Source: Streptomyces gobiensis (GTDB lineage Bacteria; Actinomycetota; Actinomycetes; Streptomycetales; Streptomycetaceae). From it: a DNA stretch of 64,000 bases. Of the stretch, positions 1 to 8,695 are shown piece by piece. The translations under genes and the position numbers were made by a program. The notes below the pieces were generated by a model. It was given only the letters and a program-made list of their open reading frames with translations, was not told where the DNA came from and did not search any database. Where the stretch lies: assembly GCF_021216675.1 (NCBI RefSeq), contig NZ_CP086120.1, positions 992,001-1,056,000 of the forward strand. Reading direction: 5' to 3'. Within the stretch, counting starts at the first letter, position 1. The number at the start of each line of letters is the position of its first letter.

Positions 1-866
1 CGGATCTCGGCCAGCTCCTCCTCGCGGCCGACAAAGGACGTCAGCCGCGCCCGGAGGTTCCCGGCCGCCCGTGCGGGTGCCGCTGCGGGCGCTGGTGCGG
101 GTGCCGGTGCGGGCGCCTGCTGTGGCGGTGGCTCCGGCGGGAGCAGCAACTCCGCGTGCAGGGCGCGTAGTTCGACCCCGGGGTCGGCGCCGAGCAGCTC
201 AACGATTTCGGCCCGTACGGTCTCGTACGCGGCCAGCGCCTCGGCGGTCCGTCCGGCGTCACGCAGCGCCCGCATCCGCAGCGCCTGCAGCGGCTCGTCC
301 AGTGGATGCTCAGCGCACAGCTCCGCCAGTTCGGCCAGCACCGACTCGGGCCGCCCCAGCGCCAGTTGGGCCTCGGCGCGCCCCCGCCGTACCTCCAGTT
401 GCCGTGCCTCGGCCCGTACGGCCGCCGGTCCGCCACCGTCCGGCAGATCGGCGAAGGCGGGCCCGCGCCACAGCGCCAGCGCCCCCTCCAGCAGTCGCGC
501 GGCCTGCCCGGCGTCCCCGTCCGCCAGGGCGCGTGCGCCGTCGTCCGCCAGCCGTGCGAAGCGGGCGGCGTCCACCTCGTCCGGCCCGGCGCACAGCCGG
601 TAGCCGTCGTGCTCGGAGGCGATGGCTTCCCGGCCCAGCAACCGGCGCAGCCGCCCGATCAGCGCCTGCAGGGCGCCCGTGGCATCGGCGGGCGGGTCGC
701 CCTGCGCCCACACCTCACCGACCAGCGTGTCCGCCCGGACCGTACGCCCCTGGGCCATCGCGAGCGCGGTCAGCAGGGCACGCAGCCGCGCCCCGCCGAG
801 CGGCACGGTGGTGCCGTCGTCGCGGAGCACCTGCGTCGTTCCGAGGATCCGATAGCGGTAGCCCAC
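1..866 (-). CDS. AfsR/SARP-family transcriptional regulator, 3' end outside window
   Basis: Reads as a Streptomyces antibiotic regulatory protein: an N-terminal winged-helix DNA-binding part (about residues 1-90, starting VGYRYRILGTTQVLRDD) followed by a bacterial transcriptional activation domain of TPR-like helices. An Ala/Pro-rich linker then leads to RLTSFVGREEELAEI, the usual entry into the NB-ARC/ATPase half of AfsR-type proteins. The GTG start follows GAGGAGA at about 11 bases. Only about 288 residues are visible because the gene runs off the left edge. Family members activate secondary-metabolite genes; no target can be named from this window. Confidence 0.85.
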   Translation of the reverse strand, partial: MGYRYRILGTTQVLRDDGTTVPLGGARLRALLTALAMAQGRTVRADTLVGEVWAQGDPPADATGALQALIGRLRRLLGREAIASEHDGYRLCAGPDEVDAARFARLADDGARALADGDAGQAARLLEGALALWRGPAFADLPDGGGPAAVRAEARQLEVRRGRAEAQLALGRPESVLAELAELCAEHPLDEPLQALRMRALRDAGRTAEALAAYETVRAEIVELLGADPGVELRALHAELLLPPEPPPQQAPAPAPAPAPAAAPARAAGNLRARLTSFVGREEELAEI

Positions 867-922
867 CCGCCCATTGTCTCCTCGGGACACCCGGCTCACC
901 TGGCCAGGTACGGTCAGGGCCC

Positions 923-1708
923 ATGACCACCGCTTTGGCGCAGCACCGGATAAGTCCCGTCTTCCTCGGACTGGTGGCGATCATGGGGGCATCGGGCTGG
1001 GCGGTCTGGCGGGACGCCCCGCCACTGGCCGGCCTGTGGGTGTTCTTGTTCATCGTCTCGGCCTGGATCGTCTCGCTCTGTCTGCATGAGTACGCACACG
1101 CCCGTGCCGCGCTGCACAGCGGGGATCTCTCCGTGGGCGCGAAGGGCTACCTGACGTTCAACCCGCTGAAGTACACCCATGCTCTGCTGAGCATCGTGCT
1201 GCCCGTCCTCTTTGTCATCATGGGCGGGATCGGGCTGCCGGGCGGCGCGGTGTTCATCGAGCGTCACCGGATCCAGGGCCGGGTGAAGCACAGCCTGATC
1301 TCGGCCGCCGGGCCGCTGACAAACGCGGCGCTGGCGGTGGCGCTGACCGCGCCCTTCTGGCTGGACGCGCTGGACGGCGTACCGACGGCTTTCCGCTTCT
1401 CCCTGGCCTTCCTGGCGATGCTGCAGGTGACGGCGGCGATCCTGAACTTTCTGCCGGTGCCGGGGCTGGATGGCTACGGGGTGCTGGAACCGTGGCTTTC
1501 CCAGGGTGCGCGACGGCAGCTGGAGCCCTTCGCGCCGTTCGGTCTGATCGCGGTCTTCGGCTGTCTGTGGATCCCGGAGATCAGCCAGTTCTTCTGGAAC
1601 GGCATCCACACGCTGATGGCGTCGCTGGGCGTCCCGCAGTGGGATGTCTCCTACGGGCTGGAGTTCTTCCGCTTCTGGGAGGGCGAGCCGGTCGTCACTT
1701 CTCAGTGA
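923..1708 (+). CDS. Site-2 protease family (M50) membrane protein
   Basis: A polytopic membrane protein of 261 residues. It carries HEYAH (HExxH zinc motif, about residue 57) in an early membrane segment, and NFLPVPGLDGYGVLEPW late in the chain, which fits the family's second metal ligand (N-x-x-P-x-P-x-x-D-G). These are the hallmarks of M50 site-2 proteases of the short Rv-type subgroup. The ATG follows a GGTCAGGGCCC leader. An in-frame open stretch upstream to base 71 is antisense to the SARP gene and is not used. Substrate unknown. The stop overlaps the end of the convergent small membrane gene. Confidence 0.85.
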   Translation: MTTALAQHRISPVFLGLVAIMGASGWAVWRDAPPLAGLWVFLFIVSAWIVSLCLHEYAHARAALHSGDLSVGAKGYLTFNPLKYTHALLSIVLPVLFVIMGGIGLPGGAVFIERHRIQGRVKHSLISAAGPLTNAALAVALTAPFWLDALDGVPTAFRFSLAFLAMLQVTAAILNFLPVPGLDGYGVLEPWLSQGARRQLEPFAPFGLIAVFGCLWIPEISQFFWNGIHTLMASLGVPQWDVSYGLEFFRFWEGEPVVTSQ

Positions 1709-1892
1709 CGCACTGGGACGCGGCGGCCTTGTCCGCCTTCGCCTTGCTCCAGTAGAACCAGGCCATATTCGAGGCGACGCCCAGCATCAGGATCCAGACG
1801 ATCCCCAGCCAGCTCCCCTTGGAGAAGGAGACCACGGCGGCGGCGAGAGAGAGCGCACAGACGAGCAGGGCGTAGAGGGCGATACGGGGCAT
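1695..1892 (-). CDS. Small hypothetical membrane protein
   Basis: A 65-residue protein with two hydrophobic segments (ALYALLVCALSLAAAVVSF and WLGIVWILMLGVASNMAWFYW) and a short charged tail KAKADKAAASQ. The ATG at 1892 was chosen because membrane sequence begins directly after it. An upstream in-frame ATG at 1943 would add 17 residues with no membrane or signal character. It converges with the M50 protease gene and overlaps it by 14 bases. No family was recognised. Confidence 0.6.
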   Translation of the reverse strand: MPRIALYALLVCALSLAAAVVSFSKGSWLGIVWILMLGVASNMAWFYWSKAKADKAAASQCVTEK

Positions 1893-1954
1893 GAGGGCGG
1901 GCTCCAGATCGGGGCTTGCGGATACGGGGCCATTGTCCCCCATGCCCCTGGCGG

Positions 1955-2692
1955 TCAGATGTCGGTGAGGCGGACTCCGGCGTGTGCCCGGTAGCGGCGG
2001 TTGACCGAGATCAGATTGGCCACCAGCGACTCGACCTGGTGGGCATTGCGCAGCCGTCCGGAGAACACCCCGCGCATCCCCGGGATACGGCCCGCGAGCG
2101 CCTGGACGATCTCACAGTCGGCCCGCGCCTCACCGAGCACCATGACATCGGTGTCGATCTTCTCAATCGCCGGGTCCTGCAGCAGCACGGCCGACAGATG
2201 GTGGAAGGCGGCCGTCACCCGGGACTCCGGCAGCAGCGCGGCTGCCTGCTCGGCGGCGCTGCCCTCCGCGGGCTTCAGCGCGTAGGCGCCCTTCTTGTCG
2301 AAGCCCAGCGGGTTGACGCAGTCGACCACCAGCTTCCCGGCGAGCTCCGCCCGCAGCCCCTCCAGGGTCTTGGCGTGCCCGTCCCACGGCACCGCCACGA
2401 TCACCACATCGCTGCGCCGGGCACACTCACTGTTGCCGGCGCCCTCGACACCGTGGCCCAGCTCGTCAGCGGCGGTCTGTGCCCGCTCAGCGGCCCGCGA
2501 TCCGATGATCACCTTCTGCCCCGCCTTGGCGAGCCGGTAGGCGAGACCGCGCCCCTGATCACCGGTGCCACCGAGCACACCGACAACGAGCTCGGAGACA
2601 TCCGGAAGGTCCCAGGGATCCTTCCTGGGTGCGGGCTGTGCGGGCTGTGCGGGGTGTCCGGGCTGTGCGGGCTTGGGTGCAGGAGAAGTCAT
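1955..2692 (-). CDS. npdG: NADPH-dependent F420 reductase
   Basis: A 245-residue protein with a low-complexity Pro/Ala/Gln N-terminus, then a Rossmann nucleotide-binding start VVGVLGGTGDQGRGLAYRLAKAG and the segment KVIIGSRAAERA. This matches F420H2:NADP oxidoreductases (NpdG/Fno), which pass hydride between NADPH and coenzyme F420. The central NPLGFDKKGAY and AFHHLSAVLL segments are family-typical. Its product F420H2 would serve enzymes such as the LLM oxidoreductase at 58.4-59.4 kb. The repeated Pro-Gly-His-Pro-Ala-Gln N-terminal segment is encoded by a short tandem repeat (about 2626-2680). Confidence 0.88.
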   Translation of the reverse strand: MTSPAPKPAQPGHPAQPAQPAPRKDPWDLPDVSELVVGVLGGTGDQGRGLAYRLAKAGQKVIIGSRAAERAQTAADELGHGVEGAGNSECARRSDVVIVAVPWDGHAKTLEGLRAELAGKLVVDCVNPLGFDKKGAYALKPAEGSAAEQAAALLPESRVTAAFHHLSAVLLQDPAIEKIDTDVMVLGEARADCEIVQALAGRIPGMRGVFSGRLRNAHQVESLVANLISVNRRYRAHAGVRLTDI

Positions 2693-2874
2693 ACGGCAGA
2701 TCCTGCCAGTACCTGGGAGCAGCCGCGTTACTGGGGAGTAGTGTCACGCCTCACGCCGCGCCGCACGGCTGGTATGAGCTGATGAACCGCAAGCCCGCCC
2801 GACCTGCGCACCGGCGCAAGCTACCCGCAGGTTTACGCCACCCGCACCACCCCGGTGCGGCAGGATGGTGGGGC

Positions 2875-3489
2875 ATGGATGCTGTACGGGTGGCACTGTT
2901 GCGAGAAGTGCTCGCCGGGACCGAGTGGTTGCAGGCCACTCGGCGGTTTGCTGGGGCTTTGCGGGCCTCCCTGACGCCGCATGGTGGCGGGCTGCTGCTG
3001 GTGGGCAGCGAGAGCTATGAGCCGTGGCATCTGGCGGCGCACCTGGATGACGAGGCCGCCTGGTCCGGGCTGCCGGAGCTGTCGCCGACGCTGGTACGGC
3101 ACCATGTCCCGGCCGCCGCACCGGCGCAGCTCTCCGTCGGGCTCGGGCGGATCGAGGCGGCCCGGCGTGGTGAGACGCTGCTCGTCGTCGCCCCGGACCG
3201 GCCGGGCGCGGCGCTGCTGGAACGGGTGCACGGTGCCCGTCGGGTGGGGGCCACCGTCTTCGCCATGGACGGCGGGCAGCCGGACGCCGGCGAGCTGCAT
3301 GACATCGCGCACGACGCGCTCACCGCGGACAGCACCGGGCTGGATCTCGATATGGTCCAGCATCTCGTCAGCGCCGCCGCCGGAGAGAACAGCTCCCCTG
3401 TCCCACGCCCGCGATCCCGGCGCCGCTTCCGGGACCGGCTCTCCCGGCTCGCCGATCAGCTCACCGCGCCACCGCCGACTCGCTGGTAG
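2875..3489 (+). CDS. Hypothetical protein
   Basis: A 204-residue soluble protein beginning MDAVRVALLREVLAGTEWLQATRRFAGALR, with an Arg-rich C-terminus (RPRSRRRFRDRLSRL). The first half reads like a small alpha/beta fold, with GGGLLLVGSESYEPWHLAAHLDDEAAW. The second half has LLVVAPDRPGAALLERVHGARRVGATVFAMD. The ATG at 2875 follows AGGATGGTGGGGC. An open frame extends upstream to 2629, but that part is antisense to the F420 reductase. No named family was recognised. It is co-oriented with the downstream MFS gene, 58 bases away. Confidence 0.65.
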   Translation: MDAVRVALLREVLAGTEWLQATRRFAGALRASLTPHGGGLLLVGSESYEPWHLAAHLDDEAAWSGLPELSPTLVRHHVPAAAPAQLSVGLGRIEAARRGETLLVVAPDRPGAALLERVHGARRVGATVFAMDGGQPDAGELHDIAHDALTADSTGLDLDMVQHLVSAAAGENSSPVPRPRSRRRFRDRLSRLADQLTAPPPTRW

Positions 3490-3547
3490 GCCAGTCGCTC
3501 TTAATCCAGTTGCCCGGGCACGGTGTGGCGACTGATCATGGTTTTTC

Positions 3548-4822
3548 GTGTCCTCTCCGCTGCGCAACGTGCTGCCCGATCTGTCCCCATGGCGCTCCTC
3601 GCGCGACTTCCGGCTGATGTGGTGGGCCGGGGCAATCACCGTCTTCGGCAGCTTCCTCACCTTTGTGGCGCTGCCGCTCCAGCTCAAGGAGCTGACCGGC
3701 TCACCGTTAGCGGTCGGGGTGATCGGCGCGGTGGAGCTGGTCCCGCTGATCGTCTTCGGGCTGTACGGCGGTGCGCTCGCGGACGCCGTCGACCGGCGGA
3801 AGCTGATCATCTGGACCGAGGTGGCGCTGGGCGGCACGGCTCTGCTCCTGTTGACCAACACCCTCCTGGCCAGCCCGCTGATCTGGCCGCTGTACGCGGC
3901 TGCCGCGCTGACCAGCGCGCTCACCGGGCTGCAGCGTCCGGCGCTGACCGCGATCGTGCCGCGGATTGTCCCGCACGAGCAGCTGGCGGCGGCAGCCGCG
4001 CTGAACTCGGCGCGCTGGCAGATCGGCGCCATCGCGGGTCCCTCGGCCGCCGGGCTGGTGATCGTCTACGCCGGGCTGGAGGTGGCGTACGCGCTCGATG
4101 TCCTGACCTTCGCCGTCTCCGTGCTGCTGGCCTGGCAGCTGCGCCCCTGCCCCGCCGCCCATGACGCCGGGAAGCCCTCGCTGCGCGGTATCGCGGAGGG
4201 CGCCGTCTACGCCTGGCGGCGCAAAGAGCTGCTGGGCACCTATGTCGTCGATGTGGCGGCGATGTTCTTCGCCCTGCCCATCGCCGTCTTCCCGTTCCTC
4301 GCCGATCAGCTGGACGCTCCCTGGGCGCTGGGCCTGATGTACGCCGCCCTCCCGCTCGGCAGCGCCCTCGTCAGCGTGACCAGTGGCTGGACCAGCCGGG
4401 TCCAGCGGCACGGCCGGGCGGTCGTCGTCGGTGCGGCCGGTACGGGTGTGGCCATCGCCGCCGCGGGGCTGGCCGGCAATATCTGGCTGGTGCTGCTCTC
4501 GCTGACCGTCGCAGGCGGCTTCGACATGGTCAGCGGCATCTTCCGGTCCGCCATGTGGAATCAGACCATCCCCGATGAGCTACGGGGACGGCTGGCCGGG
4601 ATCGAGCTGCTTTCGTACACCGGCGGCCCCCAGCTCGGCCATGTCCGGGCGGGCGGTATGGCGGCGCTCACCTCCGTCCGTACCTCGATGTGGATCGGAG
4701 GCCTGACATGTGTGGCGGCGGTCGGCCTGCTGGCCGTATGCCTGCCGAGGCTGATGGCTTATGACGCCCGCACCAATGAGCACGCCCGGCGGATGCGGGA
4801 GCAGAAGGCCGCTCAGTCGTGA
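3548..4822 (+). CDS. MFS transporter (EntS-like, MFS_3 type)
   Basis: A 424-residue major facilitator with about twelve membrane segments. The motif GGALADAVDRRKLI between helices 2 and 3 is the MFS signature loop, and LQRPALTAIVPRIVPHEQLAAAAALNS is typical of the enterobactin-exporter-like MFS_3 group. The start is GTG (MSSPLRNVLPDLSPWRSSRDFRLMW). A different-frame ATG at 3523 leads to a short shadow product. Substrate cannot be inferred. The last ten bases overlap the end of the convergent small gene. Confidence 0.85.
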   Translation: MSSPLRNVLPDLSPWRSSRDFRLMWWAGAITVFGSFLTFVALPLQLKELTGSPLAVGVIGAVELVPLIVFGLYGGALADAVDRRKLIIWTEVALGGTALLLLTNTLLASPLIWPLYAAAALTSALTGLQRPALTAIVPRIVPHEQLAAAAALNSARWQIGAIAGPSAAGLVIVYAGLEVAYALDVLTFAVSVLLAWQLRPCPAAHDAGKPSLRGIAEGAVYAWRRKELLGTYVVDVAAMFFALPIAVFPFLADQLDAPWALGLMYAALPLGSALVSVTSGWTSRVQRHGRAVVVGAAGTGVAIAAAGLAGNIWLVLLSLTVAGGFDMVSGIFRSAMWNQTIPDELRGRLAGIELLSYTGGPQLGHVRAGGMAALTSVRTSMWIGGLTCVAAVGLLAVCLPRLMAYDARTNEHARRMREQKAAQS

Positions 4823-5067
4823 CGGGTGTCCCCCTCCCCGCCCCCGTTCCCCTCCGCCTGTTCCTGATCACGCCAGCGTGGATCGTTCTGCCACTCCCGG
4901 TTGCGCTCCCGCGCGATCTCCATCGCGTGCGCGGCCTCCTCCCGGCTGGCATACGGTCCGAAACGGTCCAGCGCCCGGCACTCAGGCCCTTCCTCGACGG
5001 TCTTGTGCTTGAGGCAGTAGTACCACTCGCCCGGCTTACCGACGGTCTTGCGCTTGAAGAGACCCAT
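4813..5067 (-). CDS. Hypothetical protein, conserved-looking small basic/acidic protein
   Basis: An 84-residue protein beginning [30 protein letters not shown], then [24 protein letters not shown] and an acidic Gly-rich tail. The GPYASREEA helix resembles SPOR-like repeats. The two Cys residues in [16 protein letters not shown] could form a metal or disulfide site, which is inference only. The start at 5067 was preferred over the longer frame from 5208 because the upstream residues look non-coding. It is divergent from map. Confidence 0.6.
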   Translation of the reverse strand: MGLFKRKTVGKPGEWYYCLKHKTVEEGPECRALDRFGPYASREEAAHAMEIARERNREWQNDPRWRDQEQAEGNGGGEGDTRHD

Positions 5068-5119
5068 GCCGTCATGCTGCCCCAGTGGCCGGTTCCCTAC
5101 CACGGTTAGACTCGCGCAC

Positions 5120-5977
5120 ATGTCTGGCCAGTCTCTTCTCGTCCCCGGCACGCTGTCCCCGATGCGTACCGTGCCCGCCTCGATCCCGCGTCCCGAGTAT
5201 GTCGGCAAAGAGTCCCCGACCCCCTACACCGGGCCGGAGGTGCAGGACGCCGAGACCATCGAGAAGATGCGGATCGCGGGCCGTATCGCCGCCCGGGCGC
5301 TGGCGGAAGCCGCCAAGCACATCGCGCCGGGCATCACCACCGACAAGCTGGATGAGGTCGCGCACGCGTATATGTGTGACCACGGCGCCTACCCGTCGAC
5401 GCTCGGCTACCGGAAGTACCCCAAGTCACTGTGCAGCTCGGTCAACGAGGTCATCTGCCACGGCATCCCCGACTCCACGGTGCTGCGCGACGGCGACATC
5501 GTGAACCTGGATGTCACCGCGTATATCCACGGGGTGCACGGCGACAACAACGCCACGTATCTGTGCGGCGAGGTGAAGGAGGAGTCCCAGCTGCTGGTCG
5601 AGCGGACCCGGGAGGCGTTGAACCGTGCCATCAAGGCGGTACGGCCAGGGCGCCAGATCAACATCATCGGCCGGGTCATCGAGTCCTACGCCAGGCGCTT
5701 CGGCTACGGCGTCGTCCGTGACTTCACCGGGCACGGCATCAATACGTCCTTCCACTCCGGTCTGATCGTCCCGCACTACGACGATGAGCGGGCCACCACC
5801 GTGATGCAGCCGGGGATGACCTTCACGATCGAGCCCATGCTGACCCTGGGCACCTATGAGTGGGACATGTGGGAGGACGGCTGGACGGTCGTGACGAGGG
5901 ACCGCAAGCGCACCGCGCAGTTTGAGCACACGCTCGTGGTGACGGAGTCAGGAGCGGAAATTCTCACGCTGCCCTGA
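5120..5977 (+). CDS. map: Methionine aminopeptidase, type I
   Basis: Removes the initiator Met from nascent proteins. At 285 residues it is a type Ib enzyme with an N-terminal extension ([17 protein letters not shown], the SH3-ligand-like linker seen in actinobacterial forms). Metal ligands are visible in order: D in VNLDVTAY, D in HGDNNATY, H in [10 protein letters not shown] in TIEPMLTLG and E in QFEHTLVVT. The ATG at 5120 is preceded by weak Shine-Dalgarno sequence, and the open frame before it is antisense to the neighbouring gene. Streptomyces usually has more than one map; this one is not next to secY or adk. Confidence 0.93.
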   Translation: MSGQSLLVPGTLSPMRTVPASIPRPEYVGKESPTPYTGPEVQDAETIEKMRIAGRIAARALAEAAKHIAPGITTDKLDEVAHAYMCDHGAYPSTLGYRKYPKSLCSSVNEVICHGIPDSTVLRDGDIVNLDVTAYIHGVHGDNNATYLCGEVKEESQLLVERTREALNRAIKAVRPGRQINIIGRVIESYARRFGYGVVRDFTGHGINTSFHSGLIVPHYDDERATTVMQPGMTFTIEPMLTLGTYEWDMWEDGWTVVTRDRKRTAQFEHTLVVTESGAEILTLP

Positions 5978-6038
5978 CACCTCTGTGATTGCTTTCGCGT
6001 TTTTACGGCTTCACGACGGGCGTCGGGATAGGCTGATT

Positions 6039-6059
6039 TTGCCGACAGGGTGTCGGCAA
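6039..6059. terminator. Perfect inverted repeat downstream of map
   Basis: TTGCCGACA and TGTCGGCAA are perfect inverted repeats separated by GGG. They lie 62 bases after the map stop and just before the heme oxygenase promoter. The structure could end map transcription. It has no U-tract, so it could also be a second regulator site for the heme oxygenase gene. Confidence 0.45.
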
Positions 6060-6063
6060 GGGA

Positions 6064-6090
6064 TTGACTTAGGTAAGCCTAAGTAGGAAG
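6064..6090 (+). promoter_or_regulatory. Promoter with overlapping iron box (DmdR1/IdeR type)
   Basis: A -35-like TTGACT (6064-6069) runs straight into ACTTAGGTAAGCCTAAGT (6067-6084), an interrupted palindrome matching the TTAGGTWAGSCTAA core of the iron boxes bound by Streptomyces DmdR1 and mycobacterial IdeR. A GAAGAT sequence stands 17 bases from the -35. A repressor bound here would cover the -35, so heme oxygenase should be expressed when iron is low. The TTG start is about 70 bases downstream. Confidence 0.8.
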
Positions 6091-6152
6091 ATCGGTGGTA
6101 CGCAAGCACCTCGCTGCTGCCCTCCCTTCACACTGGTCTCCGGAGGCCCGCC

Positions 6153-6818
6153 TTGGCCGCGTCCGACACAACCCCGTTCTCCACGCTGATCCGCACCGCC
6201 TCACATGAGCAGCACACGGAGGCGGAGAACTCGTCGTTCATGGGCGATCTGCTCGGCGGCAAGCTGGGCGTGGCGGCGTACAAGCGCTATACCGAGCAAC
6301 TGTGGTTCATCTACCGCGCATTGGAGGAGTCAGCAGGCCGCCTCGTGGACGACCCGGTCGCCGGACCCTTCATCCGCTCCGACCTGTTCCGTGTCGCCTC
6401 CCTGGAGCGTGATCTGACCCACCTGCACGGCGGCACGGACTGGGCCGTAGGCCTCAAGCCCCTAGCGGCCACAGCCGACTACGCCACCCGGATCACCGAG
6501 GTCGCCCTCGACTGGCCGGGCGGCTATGTGGCCCACCACTACACCCGCTATCTCGGTGACCTCTCCGGCGGCCAGATCATCCGCGGTACGGCGGAGAAGA
6601 CCTGGGGTTTCGAGCGCAAGGGCGACGGCGTCCGGTTCTATGTCTTCGAGGACATCGCCAACCCGGCCGCCTTCAAGCGCGAATACCGTGCGCTGCTGGA
6701 CGCCATCCCGGCCGACGACCTGGAGAAGCAGCGCATCGTCGATGAGTGCAAGCGCGCTTTCGCGCTGAACACCGCGGTCTTCGAGGACTTGGGCGGGCAG
6801 TTCTCCATCAGCGCCTGA
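6153..6818 (+). CDS. Biliverdin-producing heme oxygenase
   Basis: A 221-residue HmuO/HO-1 family protein that opens heme to biliverdin, CO and iron. The proximal histidine lies in LIRTASHEQHTEAENSSFM near the N-terminus. The distal helix YLGDLSGGQIIRG contains the family GDxSGG motif. The start is TTG, with GGAGG six bases upstream. Together with the iron box in front of it, the gene reads as an iron-recovery function under DmdR control. It stands alone, without adjacent heme-uptake genes. Confidence 0.93.
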   Translation: MAASDTTPFSTLIRTASHEQHTEAENSSFMGDLLGGKLGVAAYKRYTEQLWFIYRALEESAGRLVDDPVAGPFIRSDLFRVASLERDLTHLHGGTDWAVGLKPLAATADYATRITEVALDWPGGYVAHHYTRYLGDLSGGQIIRGTAEKTWGFERKGDGVRFYVFEDIANPAAFKREYRALLDAIPADDLEKQRIVDECKRAFALNTAVFEDLGGQFSISA

Positions 6819-6841
6819 CCCGGGCCACCCGACCGCCGATC

Positions 6842-7240
6842 TCGAGCGGGGGCTTACGCCCCCAGACCCCCGAGGTGTTGTGGGCACTCTCCCCCAGCTA
6901 ACTCCCCCAGCTAACGCTGGGGGTGCCCCCAGGAGGTGTCCCCAGCCCCGCGAGGGGCGTGGGCCCGCCCTGCTACGCACCCACCCACCCACACCAGCCA
7001 CGACGCTCCGGCCAACCCCAAGGCGGAGCTCGCGACGCTTGGTGGGCACAACACCCGGCCACCGGCCCGCACCAGGCCACCCCGGGGCCCGGGGCAAAGC
7101 CCCGATTGCCGGGAAGGGGAGGGCATAGGGGAAACCCGCCCCCGACACCCCCGCGGCCGGGGGCGGAGCCCCGCCACGCGGCGGAGCCGCATATGGGTAC
7201 GGCCGGGAGGGGAGGGACCGGCAAACCCCGGGGTTTGGGG
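6842..7240. repeat. Dispersed GC-rich intergenic repeat, copy A
   Basis: About 400 non-coding bases between the heme oxygenase and lipoprotein genes. They consist of shared modules: CCCCCAG-rich hairpins, CCCCGCGAGGGGC, a block reading CCACCCACCCACACCAGCC, a TGGTGGGCACAACACC block and a CCGGGGCAAAGCCCCG hairpin. The same modules recur near 8.5, 12.4, 40.5 and 46.5 kb in either orientation. Frames through it encode only Pro/Arg/Gly-rich shadow peptides. Confidence 0.75.
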
Positions 7241-7354
7241 AGCGATCCTCCCCGTAACGGTGGTCGGCTGGTGCTCCCCGTTCGTCAGTCACCCGGGCCC
7301 GGTAAGGTGCGGACCTGCGAATGTGGATTCGGGGGCCTCGGGGAGGGCACGGGC

Positions 7355-8326
7355 ATGAAAGCGCGAGTGCTGGCAGCGGCGGGAGTCGCCATGGCGCTGG
7401 CCGCGACGCTGTCGGGCTGTATGACGGTGCACGGCGAGACGGCGATCGTGCCGGCGACAAGCAAGGCCGAGGCCAAGAAGGTCCTCAAGGACTTCGTCAC
7501 GGTCACCAACAAGGCCAACCAGGCCTACGACGCCAAACTCAACGCCACCATCGAACGGGACGCCCTGGGCGATATCGACCAGGCCGGGCTGAAGGCACGG
7601 CATGCGATCACCCCTGAGGGTGACGAGGAATACCAGCCGCTGAAGCTGACCAGCACTCAGTTCCATATCCCCCAGCAGGCGGGCTGGCCGAAGTTCTTCG
7701 TGGTCGACGCGGCCAGCAACAAGGCGAGCGAGAAACGCTGGATGCTGGTCTTCGCCCGGGACAGCATCGACGACAAGTGGAAAGCGGCCTATCTGGGGCT
7801 GCTGAACCCGGACGATGTACCGGACCTGGCCAAGGACGAGGACGGCTACGCCAAGGCCGTACCGAACGGCGGCGGGGCTGACCTGCTCATCGCGCCGGAC
7901 AAGCTGAGCAAGGCGTACACCACCTACCTCCAGGACGGCAAGGGCAGCACCTTCGCCGATGGCCCGCAGACCACGGAGTGGCGCGAGAGGCGGGAGAAGT
8001 GGGCCAACCGGCCCGCGGCTCGTAATGAGTGGGCGGACCTGCCAGCCGACTCCGAGCAGTACCCGCCGATGGGGCTGTACACCGAGGACGGCGACGCGCT
8101 GGTCTTCTTCGCCTCGCACCACCACACCAAGCAGACCGTGGCCGAGGGGTATACACCGAAGGTCGACCCGCTGGTCGAGCCGCTGATGAAGGGCGAGGCG
8201 AAGCGGTCGCTGACCCAGATGCTCATGGGTCAGCAGGTGGTCAGTGTTCCGGCTGCGGACGCCGACGAGGATCAGGTCGGCTTTCTGGACCGGCAGAGTG
8301 GGGTCGTCTCCGCGGAGGGTGAGTAG
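7355..8326 (+). CDS. Secreted lipoprotein of unknown function
   Basis: A 323-residue protein with a signal peptide and lipobox: MKARVLAAAGVAMALAATLSGC, where Cys22 would be lipidated. After a short linker the chain is hydrophilic, with a KAEAKKVLKDFVTVTNKANQAY start, WMLVFARDS and KWKAAYLGLLNPDDVP. This resembles NTF2/SnoaL-like accessory lipoproteins but is not clearly assigned. GGGGAGGG precedes the ATG. It is flanked on both sides by dispersed repeats and has no obvious operon partner. Confidence 0.8.
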   Translation: MKARVLAAAGVAMALAATLSGCMTVHGETAIVPATSKAEAKKVLKDFVTVTNKANQAYDAKLNATIERDALGDIDQAGLKARHAITPEGDEEYQPLKLTSTQFHIPQQAGWPKFFVVDAASNKASEKRWMLVFARDSIDDKWKAAYLGLLNPDDVPDLAKDEDGYAKAVPNGGGADLLIAPDKLSKAYTTYLQDGKGSTFADGPQTTEWRERREKWANRPAARNEWADLPADSEQYPPMGLYTEDGDALVFFASHHHTKQTVAEGYTPKVDPLVEPLMKGEAKRSLTQMLMGQQVVSVPAADADEDQVGFLDRQSGVVSAEGE

Positions 8327-8334
8327 GGCCCGGC

Positions 8335-8690
8335 GGTGGGTTGCCCCGCGCGGCTGCGGGGGCGCCGGGGGTGGGTGTCCCCGTATCCCTCCCCCAGCTA
8401 CCTCCCCCAGACTCCGTCTGGGGGAGGTGCCCCCAGGAGGTGCCCCCACCCTCCCGGAAACCGGGGCTTCGCCCCGCGGCCCCAGGGGTGGCCGGGTGCG
8501 GGCCGGTGGCCCCGGTGTTGTGCCCACCAAGCGTCGCGAGCTCTGTTGCGGGGTGGGCCGGAGCGTCGTGGCTGGTGTGGGTGGGTGGTTGCGTAGCAGG
8601 GTGGGCCCACGCCCCTCGCGGGGCTGGGGGCACCTCCCAGCGGTAGCTGGGGGAGAGTGCCCACAACACTCGGCGGGGCGGTGCCCACAA
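8335..8690. repeat. Dispersed GC-rich intergenic repeat, copy B (inverted relative to copy A)
   Basis: Contains the same modules as copy A in reverse order and complement: an AACCGGGGCTTCGCCCCG hairpin, a GGTGTTGTGCCCACCAAGCG block, GGGTGGGTGGTTGCGTAGCAGG and GCCCCTCGCGGGGC, with CCCCCAG tracts. It fills the gap between the lipoprotein and the primase-like gene. Confidence 0.75.
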
Positions 8691-8695
8691 CGTTT

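Noticed and set aside
71..1708. 545-residue frame extending the M50 protease upstream
   Set aside because: Residues before the ATG at 923 are Arg/Pro/Ala-rich and antisense to the clear SARP domains.
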